A DNA stretch of 21,936 bases from NCBI GenBank assembly GCA_002367695.1, contig DFDK01000091.1, positions 1 to 21,936 of the forward strand. The letters are read 5' to 3'. This DNA is from Acidimicrobium sp. UBA3029. GTDB lineage: Bacteria; Actinomycetota; Acidimicrobiia; Acidimicrobiales; Ilumatobacteraceae. The position numbers and the translations under genes are program-made. Numbering within the stretch: the first letter of the stretch is position 1; each line of letters starts with the position of its first letter. The notes beneath the pieces are model-generated. The model was not told where the DNA came from, searched no databases, and saw nothing but the letters and a program-made list of their open reading frames with translations. Positions 1 through 7,757 of the stretch are shown one piece after another.

Positions 1-257
1 ATCGTTGGCGCAGCCTTAATTGTCTGGTCGATCAACGAGATCTGCTCTGGCGTTGCGTCGCTACGCACAAACACAATCATCTCGACGTCTCCGCGCCATT
101 GAACCAACAAATTGTCAAACGCGCGTTGGATCAAAAACGTTGCACCCACCAACAGCAGCGCAATGGCCGACGTAAGAATGGCCGCGACAGTAAGCGTGAG
201 ATTTCGCCTAAAACTTGCCCACATTTCGCGAAATGCGTATGCAATGCGGGCGATCAT
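1..257 (-). CDS. ftsX: Cell division protein FtsX, N-terminal part (cut by window edge)
   Basis: This is the membrane partner of the FtsEX ABC-type complex, which sits at the divisome and controls septal cell-wall hydrolases. The first 85 codons are visible. The protein starts MIARIAYAFREMWASFRRN, the usual FtsX start with an amphipathic cytoplasmic head, followed by a hydrophobic segment at about residues 20-43 (first transmembrane helix). An extracytoplasmic stretch with VEMIVFVRSDATPEQ comes next, matching the start of the FtsX extracellular domain. The ATG overlaps the ftsE stop in an ATGA arrangement, so the two are probably translationally coupled. The rest lies outside the window. The call rests on the N-terminal pattern and the position after ftsE. 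Confidence 0.9.
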   Translation of the reverse strand, partial: MIARIAYAFREMWASFRRNLTLTVAAILTSAIALLLVGATFLIQRAFDNLLVQWRGDVEMIVFVRSDATPEQISLIDQTIKAAPT

Positions 258-931
258 TCGTATACCCCGCGCTCTTGGTCGCGCACAATGACACCGCGGT
301 CAAGTTGAATAACGCGCTTACGCATTGCATTCACCACGCGATGATCGTGCGTTGCCATCACCACTGTGGTGCCAGTGCTATTGATCTCTTCCAACAGCGC
401 CATGATGCCCTCGCCCGTTGCTGGGTCGAGGTTGCCGGTTGGCTCATCGGCCAACATGATGAGCGGTCTATTAACAAATGCACGCGCGATCGACACACGT
501 TGTTGCTCTCCGCCCGACAACTGCTCTGGAAAGCGATCTTCCTTGCCAGCAAGACCAACTAACTCGAGCACTACTGGCACCTGACGATTGATCACATGTC
601 GAGGCTTACCAATGACCTCGAGTGCAAACGCAACATTTTCAAAAACAGTCTTGTTGGGCAACAACTTGTAGTCCTGAAATACGTTGCCCATGTTGCGGCG
701 CAGATACGGAATCCGCGACTCGGCCATCTCATTGACATTTTGCCCAGCAACCCACACGGCGCCACGCTCGGGCTGCTCTTGACGATTAATCAGTCGCAAC
801 AACGTCGATTTGCCAGATCCGGATGGTCCAACCAAAAATACGAAGGCGCCTTTAGCGATACCGAAACTTGCATCCCGTACGGCCACCGTGTCGGTGCCGT
901 ACCTCTTGGTCACACTTTCCAAACGGATCAT
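254..931 (-). CDS. ftsE: Cell division ATP-binding protein FtsE
   Basis: This is the cytoplasmic ATPase of FtsEX. It powers conformational signalling through FtsX to peptidoglycan hydrolases at the division site. The 225 residues carry a full ABC ATPase set: Walker A GPSGSGKST (35-43), Q-loop in NVFQDYKLL (Q86), signature LSGGEQQR (138-145), Walker B LIMLADEPTGNLD (157-169) and the H-loop histidine H195. The length is normal for the family. The ATG is preceded by a purine-rich GGAAGGGG ribosome site. The gene lies 35 nt after prfB and shares an ATGA overlap with ftsX, so it is probably the fourth gene of a comF-secA-prfB-ftsE-ftsX operon. Nothing is broken or missing. Confidence 0.97.
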   Translation of the reverse strand: MIRLESVTKRYGTDTVAVRDASFGIAKGAFVFLVGPSGSGKSTLLRLINRQEQPERGAVWVAGQNVNEMAESRIPYLRRNMGNVFQDYKLLPNKTVFENVAFALEVIGKPRHVINRQVPVVLELVGLAGKEDRFPEQLSGGEQQRVSIARAFVNRPLIMLADEPTGNLDPATGEGIMALLEEINSTGTTVVMATHDHRVVNAMRKRVIQLDRGVIVRDQERGVYE

Positions 932-966
932 GGGGCCCCTTCCAGGCGACGAAAAGTCAGTTTAGT

Positions 967-2070
967 TTATGAATCGGAGTTTGCACGGCGCCACCTCAAG
1001 TAGCCCTCCATGAAGAGATTTAGATCTCCGTCGAGAACCCCAGCAATGTTTCCGCTCTCAATCTCGGTGCGCACATCTTTCACCATCTGATACGGCTGCA
1101 TGACATACGAGCGAATCTGGCTACCCCAGCCAATAGCCGATGGCTTGCCTGCAATTTTTTTCATTGCAGCGTCACGCTCTTCTTCGATTCGAGATGCAAC
1201 CATCGTCTTGAGACGCTTCAAGGCACTTTCGCGGTTTTGTAATTGTGAACGTTCTTGCTGAGACGATGCAACTAGGCCTGTCGGTTCGTGAATGAGTCGC
1301 ACGGCAGACGAAGTCTTGTTGACATGCTGGCCACCGGCACCAGATGCCCGGAACACTTCCATCCGAATATCCGTTTCATTAATTTCAACGTCGGCTTCTT
1401 CGAGGATTGGCCATACTTGCACACTGGCAAAACTTGTTTGACGTCGACCCTGGTTGTCGAACGGGCTAATTCGTACCAAACGATGCGTGCCACGCTCAGA
1501 TGTAAGTAACCCATATGCGTATCTGCCCCGCACCGTGAAGTCGGCCGACAAAATACCTGCTTCGGTGCCAAGTGAGATATCTCCAATCTCAATACCAAAA
1601 TTGCTGCGTTCCGCCCATCGCGTATACATACGCAAGAGCATCTCGCTCCAGTCTTGGGCATCGACACCGCCGTCTTTTGCGTTGATCTGCACAATTGCAT
1701 CCATCTCATCGTGTACGCCGGTAAACAGACTGCGCAACTCAAGCGCATCAAGTTTTGTGCGCACGCCGTTGATGCCATTTTCGAGATCTGGTTCTTGGCT
1801 TGCATCGTCGATTTCGCGCGCCATTTCGTGCAGCACCTCAAGATCGTCTACTGATCCAGATAGCTGTGCAAATTCGTCCAGGTCTGCTTTGAGATTGACG
1901 TATTCGGTATTCACTTTTTTGGCATTGTCTTGGTCGTCCCACAAATCTGGTCGAGCAACATCAATCTCGAGAACCTTCATTCGCTCGCCGCCATCTTCGA
2001 CCTTTAGATAGACAAAGGCTTCGCTAACACGTCGCCGAATTTCGGTAAGGTCGTTGGAAAAATCGCGCAT
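967..2070 (-). CDS. prfB: Peptide chain release factor 2
   Basis: RF2 recognises UGA and UAA stop codons in the ribosomal A site and triggers peptide release. The 367-residue protein has the SPF stop-codon recognition tripeptide (202-204) and the catalytic GGQ in GAGGQHVNKT (246-248), which is the site methylated in most release factors. I chose the ATG at 2070 (MRDFSNDLTEIRRR), because a longer reading frame would run into the 3' end of secA. This start lies 16 nt after the secA stop. No strong Shine-Dalgarno is visible before it, so coupling to secA is likely. The frame is continuous through the codon-25 region where many bacteria have an in-frame UGA and a programmed +1 shift. Many Actinobacteria are known to lack that autoregulatory shift. 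Confidence 0.97.
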   Translation of the reverse strand: MRDFSNDLTEIRRRVSEAFVYLKVEDGGERMKVLEIDVARPDLWDDQDNAKKVNTEYVNLKADLDEFAQLSGSVDDLEVLHEMAREIDDASQEPDLENGINGVRTKLDALELRSLFTGVHDEMDAIVQINAKDGGVDAQDWSEMLLRMYTRWAERSNFGIEIGDISLGTEAGILSADFTVRGRYAYGLLTSERGTHRLVRISPFDNQGRRQTSFASVQVWPILEEADVEINETDIRMEVFRASGAGGQHVNKTSSAVRLIHEPTGLVASSQQERSQLQNRESALKRLKTMVASRIEEERDAAMKKIAGKPSAIGWGSQIRSYVMQPYQMVKDVRTEIESGNIAGVLDGDLNLFMEGYLRWRRANSDS

Positions 2071-2086
2071 AGTGAATAGAGGAAAA

Positions 2087-4852
2087 TTAGTTGCGCCCGT
2101 GGCACAACTTGTACTTCTTGCCCGAACCGCAAGGGCACACCGCGTTGCGCGGCGTTGTCGACCAGTCATCGGCCGACTTGACAATCGTCTTAGGTGCTGG
2201 CTCAGACTGTATCGGCACGCCAGTTTCTGCTGCAGCAATCTCGGCAAAGCTACCGTCGGCCTCGGTATCAAACGATGATTCTTGAAGATTGCTCACATGC
2301 AACACAGGCGATTCATTTTTCACAACCTGCACATGCATTACGTATTTGACAAAATCTTGAGCAATACCCTTCATCAGGGTTCCGAACATCTCAAAACCTT
2401 CACGTTGCCATTCGGTGAGTGGATCTTTTTGACCCATCGCCCGCAAGTTGATGCCCTCTTGGAGATAGTCCATCTCCTCGAGGTGTTCGCGCCAACGCTG
2501 ATCGATAATGCGGAGCATCACCTGACGCTCAATCTCACGCATAGTCGTCTCGCCCATTTCTGTTTCTCGGGCCGCATAAAAAATTGACGCATCTGCCATC
2601 ACGAGGTCGTACATCTCGTCTGTATCTGCACACTGCTCAAGACGGTGACTAGTCACTGTTGATGGCCAAAATGAAACGAGTTCGAGAGCCAAACCGTCTA
2701 GATCCCATTCATCGTTTGCATCTGACACACAATGACTATCGATCAACGAGTCAACGGCTTCTGCCAAATATTCCATTGCCGCAACTTTGAGATCGAGCCC
2801 TTCGAGAATCTGGTCGCGGCGTTGATAAATAATCTTGCGCTGCTCGTTCATTACTTCGTCGTATTTGAGAACGTTTTTGCGAATCTCGCCGTTGCGTTGT
2901 TCGACTGTTGTTTGAGCGCGCTCAATGGCCTTTGTCACCATCTTGGCTTCAATCGCTTCGTCGTCTGGCAGTGCTCGCCCCATCACCCAACTCAATGCCC
3001 CAGTTGCGAACAGGCGCATAAGTTCGTCGTCGAGGCTTAAGTAAAAACGGCTCTCGCCCGGATCGCCCTGTCGGCCAGAACGACCCCGCAACTGATTATC
3101 GATACGTCGCGACTCGTGGCGCTCAGTGCCAAGCACATAAAGTCCACCAACACTTCGTACTTTGTCGCCCTCGATCTTGCACGAAGCCATGAACTCATCC
3201 AACGAATCGGCGTAGCGCTTTTGTGCTGCCGCGCGAGCTTGGCGATATTCGTCGGGCATTTGTTCGAGCGGTATTGCCAAAGCAAATTCATCAAGCAGCG
3301 TGTCTGGATCAAAGCCCTCTTGCAATACCTTCGCACGAGCAAGCCCCTCTGGATTTCCGCCGAGCATAATGTCGACTCCGCGGCCAGCCATGTTGGTCGC
3401 AACGGTGACACTGCCCATGCGGCCAGCCTGCGTAACAATTGAAGCTTCGCGCGTGTGCTGCTTGGCATTAAGAACTTCGTGTTTAATGCCGTGCTTATCG
3501 AGTTCGCGTGACAGCAATTCGCTCTTCTCGACACTGACAGTACCAACCAATACTGGTTGCCCTTTTTTGTATTTCTCTTCAATATCAGCAACAACCGTCT
3601 TAAACTTTGCGGCTTCGGTCTTAAAAATTAAGTCAGGCTGGTCGATACGCACCATCTCACGATTGGTTGGGATGGACACAACCTGCAATTCGTAGGTGCT
3701 CATCAACTCTGCTGCCTCAGTTTGTGCAGTACCGGTCATCCCGGAAAGCTTGTCGTACATGCGGAAATAGTTTTGCAATGTCACAGTCGCAAGCGTTTGA
3801 TTTTCTTCCTTGATCTTGACACCCTCTTTGGCCTCCACCGCTTGGTGAATACCTTCGCTCCAACGACGACCTTCAAGAATTCGGCCCGTAAATTCATCGA
3901 CGATTTTTACTTCACCATCTTGAATGATGTAGTCCTTATCGCGCTGATACAACACCGCAGCTTTGAGCGCTACTTGCAATTGGTGCACCAAGTTTTGCTG
4001 TACTTCGTCATACAGGTTGGCGATGCCAAGTTGCTGTTCTACCTTTTCAATACCGGCCTCAGTCGGCACGACGACACGCTTGTCTTCTTCGACTTCATAG
4101 TCACTGTCGCGCTTGAGCGATCTCACGATCGAGGCAAATTGGTAATACGACTTAGCTGCATCGGCGATACGTCCAGAAATGATCAATGGAGTTCGAGCTT
4201 CGTCAATCAAGATCGAGTCAACTTCGTCAACAATTGCAAAGTAATGACCGCGCTGAACTTTCTCTTGCTTAGTACCAGCCATGTTGTCACGCAAATAATC
4301 AAAACCAAATTCGTTGTTTGTACCGTAAGTGATGTCGGCCAAGTAGTCGATGCGCTTCTCTGCCGCAGATGTACGCATGCCGGGAATCACGAGCCCAACT
4401 TCAAGACCAAGCCAACGGTGGATACGACCCATCCACTCCGAGTCGCGTTGGGCCAGATAATCGTTAGTGGTTACTAGGTGAACACCTTTACCCGGCAACG
4501 CATTGAGATATGCAGGCAAAGTTGACACGAGCGTCTTACCTTCGCCCGTGCGCATCTCTGCGATCCAGCCAGCATGCAACGCAGCTCCGCCCATCATCTG
4601 CACGTCGTAGTGGCGCTGGCCAATAACTCGTAAAGAAGCTTCGCGAACCACAGCAAACGCTTCGACCAATAAGTCATCGGTGTCTTCACCGCGCTCAATA
4701 CGCGATCGAAACTCAGCGGTCTTGCCTTTTAGCTCCTGATCCGACAACGCATGTATCTCTGGTTCTTGAGCGTTGATATCGGGAATGATGTCGGCCAAAG
4801 CCTTGACCTTTTTGCCCTCACCAGCACGAAGAATGCGATCAAGAAGTGCCAT
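2087..4852 (-). CDS. secA: Preprotein translocase ATPase SecA
   Basis: SecA is the motor that pushes unfolded preproteins through SecYEG using ATP. The 921-residue protein has Walker A in MRTGEGKT (TGEGKT at 102-107), Walker B with IVDEVDSILIDEARTPL (DEVD at 209-212), and the second nucleotide-binding domain with GRSGRQGDPGESRF. It ends with the zinc-binding SEC-C motif CPCGSGKKYKLCH (C906, C908, C917, H918), which in other bacteria binds SecB or the ribosome. The start at 4852 (MALLDRILRAGEGKK) matches the family; a longer frame would overlap comF. It starts 13 nt after comF and ends 16 nt before prfB. It is the only SecA in the window, and its full length and intact motifs fit the housekeeping type. 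Confidence 0.98.
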   Translation of the reverse strand: MALLDRILRAGEGKKVKALADIIPDINAQEPEIHALSDQELKGKTAEFRSRIERGEDTDDLLVEAFAVVREASLRVIGQRHYDVQMMGGAALHAGWIAEMRTGEGKTLVSTLPAYLNALPGKGVHLVTTNDYLAQRDSEWMGRIHRWLGLEVGLVIPGMRTSAAEKRIDYLADITYGTNNEFGFDYLRDNMAGTKQEKVQRGHYFAIVDEVDSILIDEARTPLIISGRIADAAKSYYQFASIVRSLKRDSDYEVEEDKRVVVPTEAGIEKVEQQLGIANLYDEVQQNLVHQLQVALKAAVLYQRDKDYIIQDGEVKIVDEFTGRILEGRRWSEGIHQAVEAKEGVKIKEENQTLATVTLQNYFRMYDKLSGMTGTAQTEAAELMSTYELQVVSIPTNREMVRIDQPDLIFKTEAAKFKTVVADIEEKYKKGQPVLVGTVSVEKSELLSRELDKHGIKHEVLNAKQHTREASIVTQAGRMGSVTVATNMAGRGVDIMLGGNPEGLARAKVLQEGFDPDTLLDEFALAIPLEQMPDEYRQARAAAQKRYADSLDEFMASCKIEGDKVRSVGGLYVLGTERHESRRIDNQLRGRSGRQGDPGESRFYLSLDDELMRLFATGALSWVMGRALPDDEAIEAKMVTKAIERAQTTVEQRNGEIRKNVLKYDEVMNEQRKIIYQRRDQILEGLDLKVAAMEYLAEAVDSLIDSHCVSDANDEWDLDGLALELVSFWPSTVTSHRLEQCADTDEMYDLVMADASIFYAARETEMGETTMREIERQVMLRIIDQRWREHLEEMDYLQEGINLRAMGQKDPLTEWQREGFEMFGTLMKGIAQDFVKYVMHVQVVKNESPVLHVSNLQESSFDTEADGSFAEIAAAETGVPIQSEPAPKTIVKSADDWSTTPRNAVCPCGSGKKYKLCHGRN

Positions 4853-4865
4853 AAGACCCTGAATC

Positions 4866-5480
4866 CTACCTTCGGAGGTCGTGCCTGAGAGCGCTTGCAA
4901 CCGCCACACAGGTCACCTGCCGAGCACCCACCTTATGCAATGCGTCTGCAGCACACCGCAGAGTTGTACCCGTCGTAACCACATCATCGACAACAATTAC
5001 ATGGCTGTTAACCCGCATTTTGCGCGCCGAGTACACAGAACCCCGCAAGCGCTGTTCACGAGATGCCCCCGTTTGCACATTCGTCGAGACCTTGATTAGA
5101 AGTCGCCTGCACGGCACATCGAGCACTCTGGCCAATCGGCGAGCAAGAAGTTCTGCCTGATCGTGACCACGTCGACGAACTCGTGCGGTGCTGGTCGGTG
5201 CCCAAGTCACCATATCGAAATCAGTTGAGTTGCTCAGCAAACCCTGATGAGGTCGTTGATAAATTCGTTGCGCCAACAATTCTGCTAGCACCGTAACCAC
5301 TTGTCGGCGATTGCGGTACTTGAGATTCAATATCAATCGGCGTGCGATGCCCTCATACGCAACAGCTACTACTGCTGCATCGCACTCGGGTTGCGCCATT
5401 GCAAACAGTTGTGTCCGGCATTTGACGCACAGCACCCGAGCTTGACTACCACACGCCTCGCAACGCTGCCTGTACAACAT
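4866..5480 (-). CDS. comF: ComF-family phosphoribosyltransferase-like protein
   Basis: This is a ComF/GntX-type protein. Relatives are needed for DNA uptake during natural transformation in some bacteria, but the family is also widespread in species not known to be competent. The 204 residues show a small N-terminal zinc finger (C7, C10, C18, C21 in two CxxC pairs), a central LKYRNRRQ segment typical of ComF, and the phosphoribosyltransferase loop VIVVDDVVTTGTTL (161-174) that would bind PRPP-like ligands. A GGAGG site lies 5 nt before the ATG. It is the first gene of the minus-strand operon leading into secA. Many Actinobacteria have hpf between comF and secA; here only 13 nt separate them. 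Molecular substrate unknown. Confidence 0.88.
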   Translation of the reverse strand: MLYRQRCEACGSQARVLCVKCRTQLFAMAQPECDAAVVAVAYEGIARRLILNLKYRNRRQVVTVLAELLAQRIYQRPHQGLLSNSTDFDMVTWAPTSTARVRRRGHDQAELLARRLARVLDVPCRRLLIKVSTNVQTGASREQRLRGSVYSARKMRVNSHVIVVDDVVTTGTTLRCAADALHKVGARQVTCVAVASALRHDLRR

Positions 5481-5503
5481 TTACACCTCCGTACCATTAG
5501 TGT

Positions 5504-6124
5504 TTGCGCGTGGCAAATTATTTTCTTGCACCGCTCAAAGATCGCCCGATCGAGCGACTGACCAGATGTGTGTTTGGGCTTGCACTTTTCGGAACCGGAA
5601 TTGGCATGCAAAAAGCCGGCAATCTGGGTTTGCCGCCGTGGGACGTGTTTCACGATGGCGTGAGCAAGATCATCGGTTTACCCTTTGGTCGCACCATTGT
5701 GCTCACGAGTGCGTTCGTCATGTTGCTCTGGATTCCACTCCGCCAAGCGCCAGGACTCGCCACCATTTTGAACGCTGTTGAGGTAGGAATTACAGCCGAC
5801 ATCTTTCTTTCAATCGTTCCCGAAGCACACGCAATGCCACTGCGAATATTTTTAATGCTTGGCGGAATCGTGGTGACCGGAATTGGTTCTGGTTTTTACA
5901 TCGGCGCAGGTCTTGGACCTGGACCACGTGATGGCTTAATGGTTGGTCTTGCCAAACGCGGGATCAATCTCGGCAAAGCGCGCACAGGCGTAGAGATTGC
6001 AGTGTTACTTGCCGGAATTACTTTGGGTGGCTCAATCGGAATCGGCACGATTGCGTTTGCTGTTTTAATCGGACCAATAGTCGCGAAAACTCTTCCGCTC
6101 CTACAGATCCGACCTACAAAATAA
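5504..6124 (+). CDS. YczE/YitT-like integral membrane protein
   Basis: This is a 206-residue polytopic membrane protein with about six hydrophobic segments (roughly 22-40, 63-80, 86-104, 111-131, 162-178, 180-198). The sequence GLGPGPRDGLMVGL (about 137-150) and an early GLPPWDVFHDG loop are typical of the YczE family (COG2364). Its function is unknown beyond a reported regulatory role for Bacillus YczE near the surfactin and competence loci. The start is uncertain: TTG at 5504 or GTG at 5510 are both possible, a stop at 5498 rules out anything further upstream, and no Shine-Dalgarno is present. The gene diverges from comF with 23-29 bp between starts and ends 22 bp before the convergent ahcY stop. 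A transporter role is possible but unsupported. Confidence 0.8.
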   Translation: MRVANYFLAPLKDRPIERLTRCVFGLALFGTGIGMQKAGNLGLPPWDVFHDGVSKIIGLPFGRTIVLTSAFVMLLWIPLRQAPGLATILNAVEVGITADIFLSIVPEAHAMPLRIFLMLGGIVVTGIGSGFYIGAGLGPGPRDGLMVGLAKRGINLGKARTGVEIAVLLAGITLGGSIGIGTIAFAVLIGPIVAKTLPLLQIRPTK

Positions 6125-6146
6125 ACTGGTGTCGCACACTAGTCAA

Positions 6147-7595
6147 CTAGTAGCGGTAGTTCTCCGCCTTAAACGGACCATTGTGCGGAATACCCAAGTA
6201 GTCAGATTGCTCATCTGAAAGTTTTGTCAACACTGCCCCGAGCGCACCCAAGTGCAGCGTTGCTACTTTCTCGTCGAGCGCCTTTGGCAACACGTATACG
6301 CCAAGTGGGTACTTGTCGGTGTTATTAAACAGCTCCATCTGAGCAATGACTTGGTTTGTGAATGAGCAACTCATCACAAAGCTTGGGTGCCCTGTTGCGC
6401 AACCCAAGTTGACAAGTCGACCTTCAGCCAACACGATCACTGCGTGACCGTCTTGAAACGTCCACAAGTCGGTACCTGCTTTTAGTTCATCACGAGTTGC
6501 CCCGCTACGAGCAAGACCAGCCATATCGATTTCGTTATCGAAGTGGCCGATGTTGCACACAATTGCGTTGTGCTTCATCCTTGCCATGTGATCAACAGTC
6601 ACAATTGCTTCGTTGCCCGTTGCTGTTACAAACACATCTGCAGTTGAAACAAGAGCCTCGAGTGTGTTGACTTCGTAACCTTCCATCGCTGCTTGCAATG
6701 CATTGATTGGGTCTATCTCGGTCACCACAACGCGCGCACCTTGACCGCGCAAGCTTTGCGCACAGCCTTTGCCAACGTCGCCATAACCACAGACCACTGC
6801 CAACTTGCCAGCCAACATCACGTCAGTCGCACGGTTAATTGCGTCAATCAATGAGTGACGGCACCCGTACAAGTTGTCAAACTTTGATTTGGTGACACTG
6901 TCATTGACGTTGATTGCAGGAAAGAGCAACTCGCCCTTTTCGGCCATCTTGTACAGACGCTTTACTCCGGTTGTTGTCTCTTCGGTGACACCCTTGATGC
7001 CTTTTGCCATCGTGGTCCACTTTTTTGGTTCGGTCTTGAGCGAGCGTTGCAAGAGTCCAAGCACAATTGCCAACTCTGGGTTTGATGCAGTCGTTGGGTC
7101 TGGAACAGCACCTGCTGCTTCATACTCAACACCCTTGTGCATCAACATTGTTGCATCTCCGCCGTCGTCCAAAATCATGTTTGGTCCATCGCCGTCTGGC
7201 CACGTCATCATCTGGTCAGTTGCCCACCAGTACTCTTCGAGCGTCTCGCCCTTCCAAGCAAATACGGGTACCCCATTGGGCTCTTCGACAGAACCGTTTG
7301 GCCCAACTGCAACTGCAGCAGCTGCATGATCCTGCGTCGAAAAAATATTGCAACTCGCCCAACGCACTTCTGCGCCAAGCTCGGTGAGTGTTTCGATCAA
7401 CACCGCAGTCTGAATGGTCATGTGCAGCGAGCCAGAAATGCGGGCACCTTTAAGCGGTTTGGTTTTGCCATACTCTTTGCGCAATGCGCGAAGACCTGGC
7501 ATTTCGTGTTCGGCTAGGTGAATCTCTTTGCGACCAAATGGTGCGAGGGAGAGATCGGCGACGCGAAAATCACGACGTTGGGCAAATGAAGTCAT
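6147..7595 (-). CDS. ahcY: Adenosylhomocysteinase (S-adenosyl-L-homocysteine hydrolase)
   Basis: The enzyme reversibly splits S-adenosylhomocysteine into adenosine and homocysteine, relieving product inhibition of methyltransferases and feeding methionine recycling. The 482 residues include H58 in GSLHMT, the D143-D144 pair in ILDDGGDAT, E205-E206 in VTEETTTG, K236 and D240 in NDSVTKSKFDN, and the NAD-binding loop GYGDVGKG (270-277). The C-terminus FKAENYRY is the usual tail that reaches into the neighbouring subunit's NAD site. The insert around residues 98-130 fits the longer bacterial form also seen in mycobacteria. AAAGGA precedes the ATG. It is the last gene of the minus-strand operon but has its own 162-nt leader with unusual features, so separate regulation is likely. 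Confidence 0.98.
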   Translation of the reverse strand: MTSFAQRRDFRVADLSLAPFGRKEIHLAEHEMPGLRALRKEYGKTKPLKGARISGSLHMTIQTAVLIETLTELGAEVRWASCNIFSTQDHAAAAVAVGPNGSVEEPNGVPVFAWKGETLEEYWWATDQMMTWPDGDGPNMILDDGGDATMLMHKGVEYEAAGAVPDPTTASNPELAIVLGLLQRSLKTEPKKWTTMAKGIKGVTEETTTGVKRLYKMAEKGELLFPAINVNDSVTKSKFDNLYGCRHSLIDAINRATDVMLAGKLAVVCGYGDVGKGCAQSLRGQGARVVVTEIDPINALQAAMEGYEVNTLEALVSTADVFVTATGNEAIVTVDHMARMKHNAIVCNIGHFDNEIDMAGLARSGATRDELKAGTDLWTFQDGHAVIVLAEGRLVNLGCATGHPSFVMSCSFTNQVIAQMELFNNTDKYPLGVYVLPKALDEKVATLHLGALGAVLTKLSDEQSDYLGIPHNGPFKAENYRY

Positions 7596-7608
7596 ACGGT
7601 TTCCTTTG

Positions 7609-7650
7609 TTATGTGTACGTGTACTTGTACGTGTACTTGTACGTGTACAT
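7609..7650 (-). CDS. Possible 13-codon tyrosine-rich upstream ORF in the ahcY leader
   Basis: An ATG (7648-7650 read on the minus strand) opens a frame encoding MYTYKYTYKYTYT, closed by TAA at 7609-7611. The stop lies 13 nt before the ahcY ATG, and the ahcY ribosome site falls in that gap. Six of 13 codons are TAC (Tyr), alternating with Thr and Lys, because the frame is made of a 12-bp tandem repeat. Each repeat unit is four codons, so copy-number changes would keep the frame. No good ribosome-binding site precedes it, so translation is unproven. It could be an accidental reading of a simple repeat or a leader peptide affecting ahcY translation. Confidence 0.3.
   Translation of the reverse strand: MYTYKYTYKYTYT
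7615..7650. repeat. 12-bp tandem repeat (3 copies) built on GTAC
   Basis: Three units of GTACGTGTACTT lie at 7615-7626, 7627-7638 and 7639-7650; the last differs by one base (AT instead of TT at its end). The self-complementary tetramer GTAC occurs six times at exact 6-bp spacing. It lies in the ahcY 5' leader, 20 to 55 nt upstream of the start codon. In RNA the GUAC units can pair with each other in several alternative ways. It may be a slippage-prone simple repeat or a protein-binding array. Confidence 0.9.
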
Positions 7651-7661
7651 GAGTGGAAGTC

Positions 7662-7703
7662 GATGAGCCCTGGCCAACTGGCACGGGATTAGTTTGGCCC
7701 ATC
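7662..7703 (-). promoter_or_regulatory. Bulged stem-loop in the ahcY leader (candidate cis-regulatory RNA)
   Basis: Read on the minus strand, GGCCAAACT (7699-7691) pairs with AGTTGGCC (7679-7672) with one bulged A, around an 11-nt loop (7690-7680). An outer GATG/CATC helix (7703-7700 with 7665-7662) is separated on the 3' side only by a 6-nt bulge AGGGCT. The bulge GGG could pair with CCC in the loop to give a small pseudoknot. It begins within a few nucleotides of the expected start of a candidate ahcY promoter. No run of U follows, so it does not look like an intrinsic terminator. I do not recognise a known SAH or SAM riboswitch core in it. Confidence 0.45.
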
Positions 7704-7713
7704 TAGAACATTC

Positions 7714-7747
7714 ATCCTAGACGAAAACGGTGATCTGTTTAAGTCAA
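7714..7747 (-). promoter_or_regulatory. Weak candidate promoter of ahcY
   Basis: On the minus strand a TAGGAT box (7719-7714, TANNNT type) could be the -10 element, placing transcription start near 7707, just before the leader stem-loop. The only good -35-like hexamer, TTGACT (7747-7742), is 22 nt away, which is too far for a standard sigma-70-type promoter. Support is therefore weak and rests mainly on the -10 box and the long leader. Confidence 0.25.
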
Positions 7748-7757
7748 AAGACCCGCG

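Noticed and set aside
2071..2271. N-terminal extension of prfB to position 2271
   Set aside because: It lies wholly inside the secA 3' end, which encodes the conserved zinc motif, and RF2 proteins start near MRDFSNDLTE.
3722..4477. 251-residue plus-strand ORF opposite secA
   Set aside because: It is the reverse shadow of a highly conserved gene, with no family resemblance or ribosome site.
4853..4909. Longer SecA start at 4909
   Set aside because: It overlaps the comF coding end; SecA proteins start close to the MALLDRILRAGEGKK segment.
6138..6151. ACTAGTCAACTAGT as a terminator between the YczE-like gene and ahcY
   Set aside because: The arms are AT-rich, leave at most a 5-bp stem, and no T-run follows on either strand.
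7484..7666. Plus-strand ORF over the ahcY start with a VYVYLYVYLYVY tail
   Set aside because: It is antisense to ahcY and its leader; the tail is only the GTAC repeat read in the other direction.
7596..7757. Known SAH riboswitch upstream of ahcY
   Set aside because: The conserved core of that class is not visible; only a different bulged stem-loop is seen.
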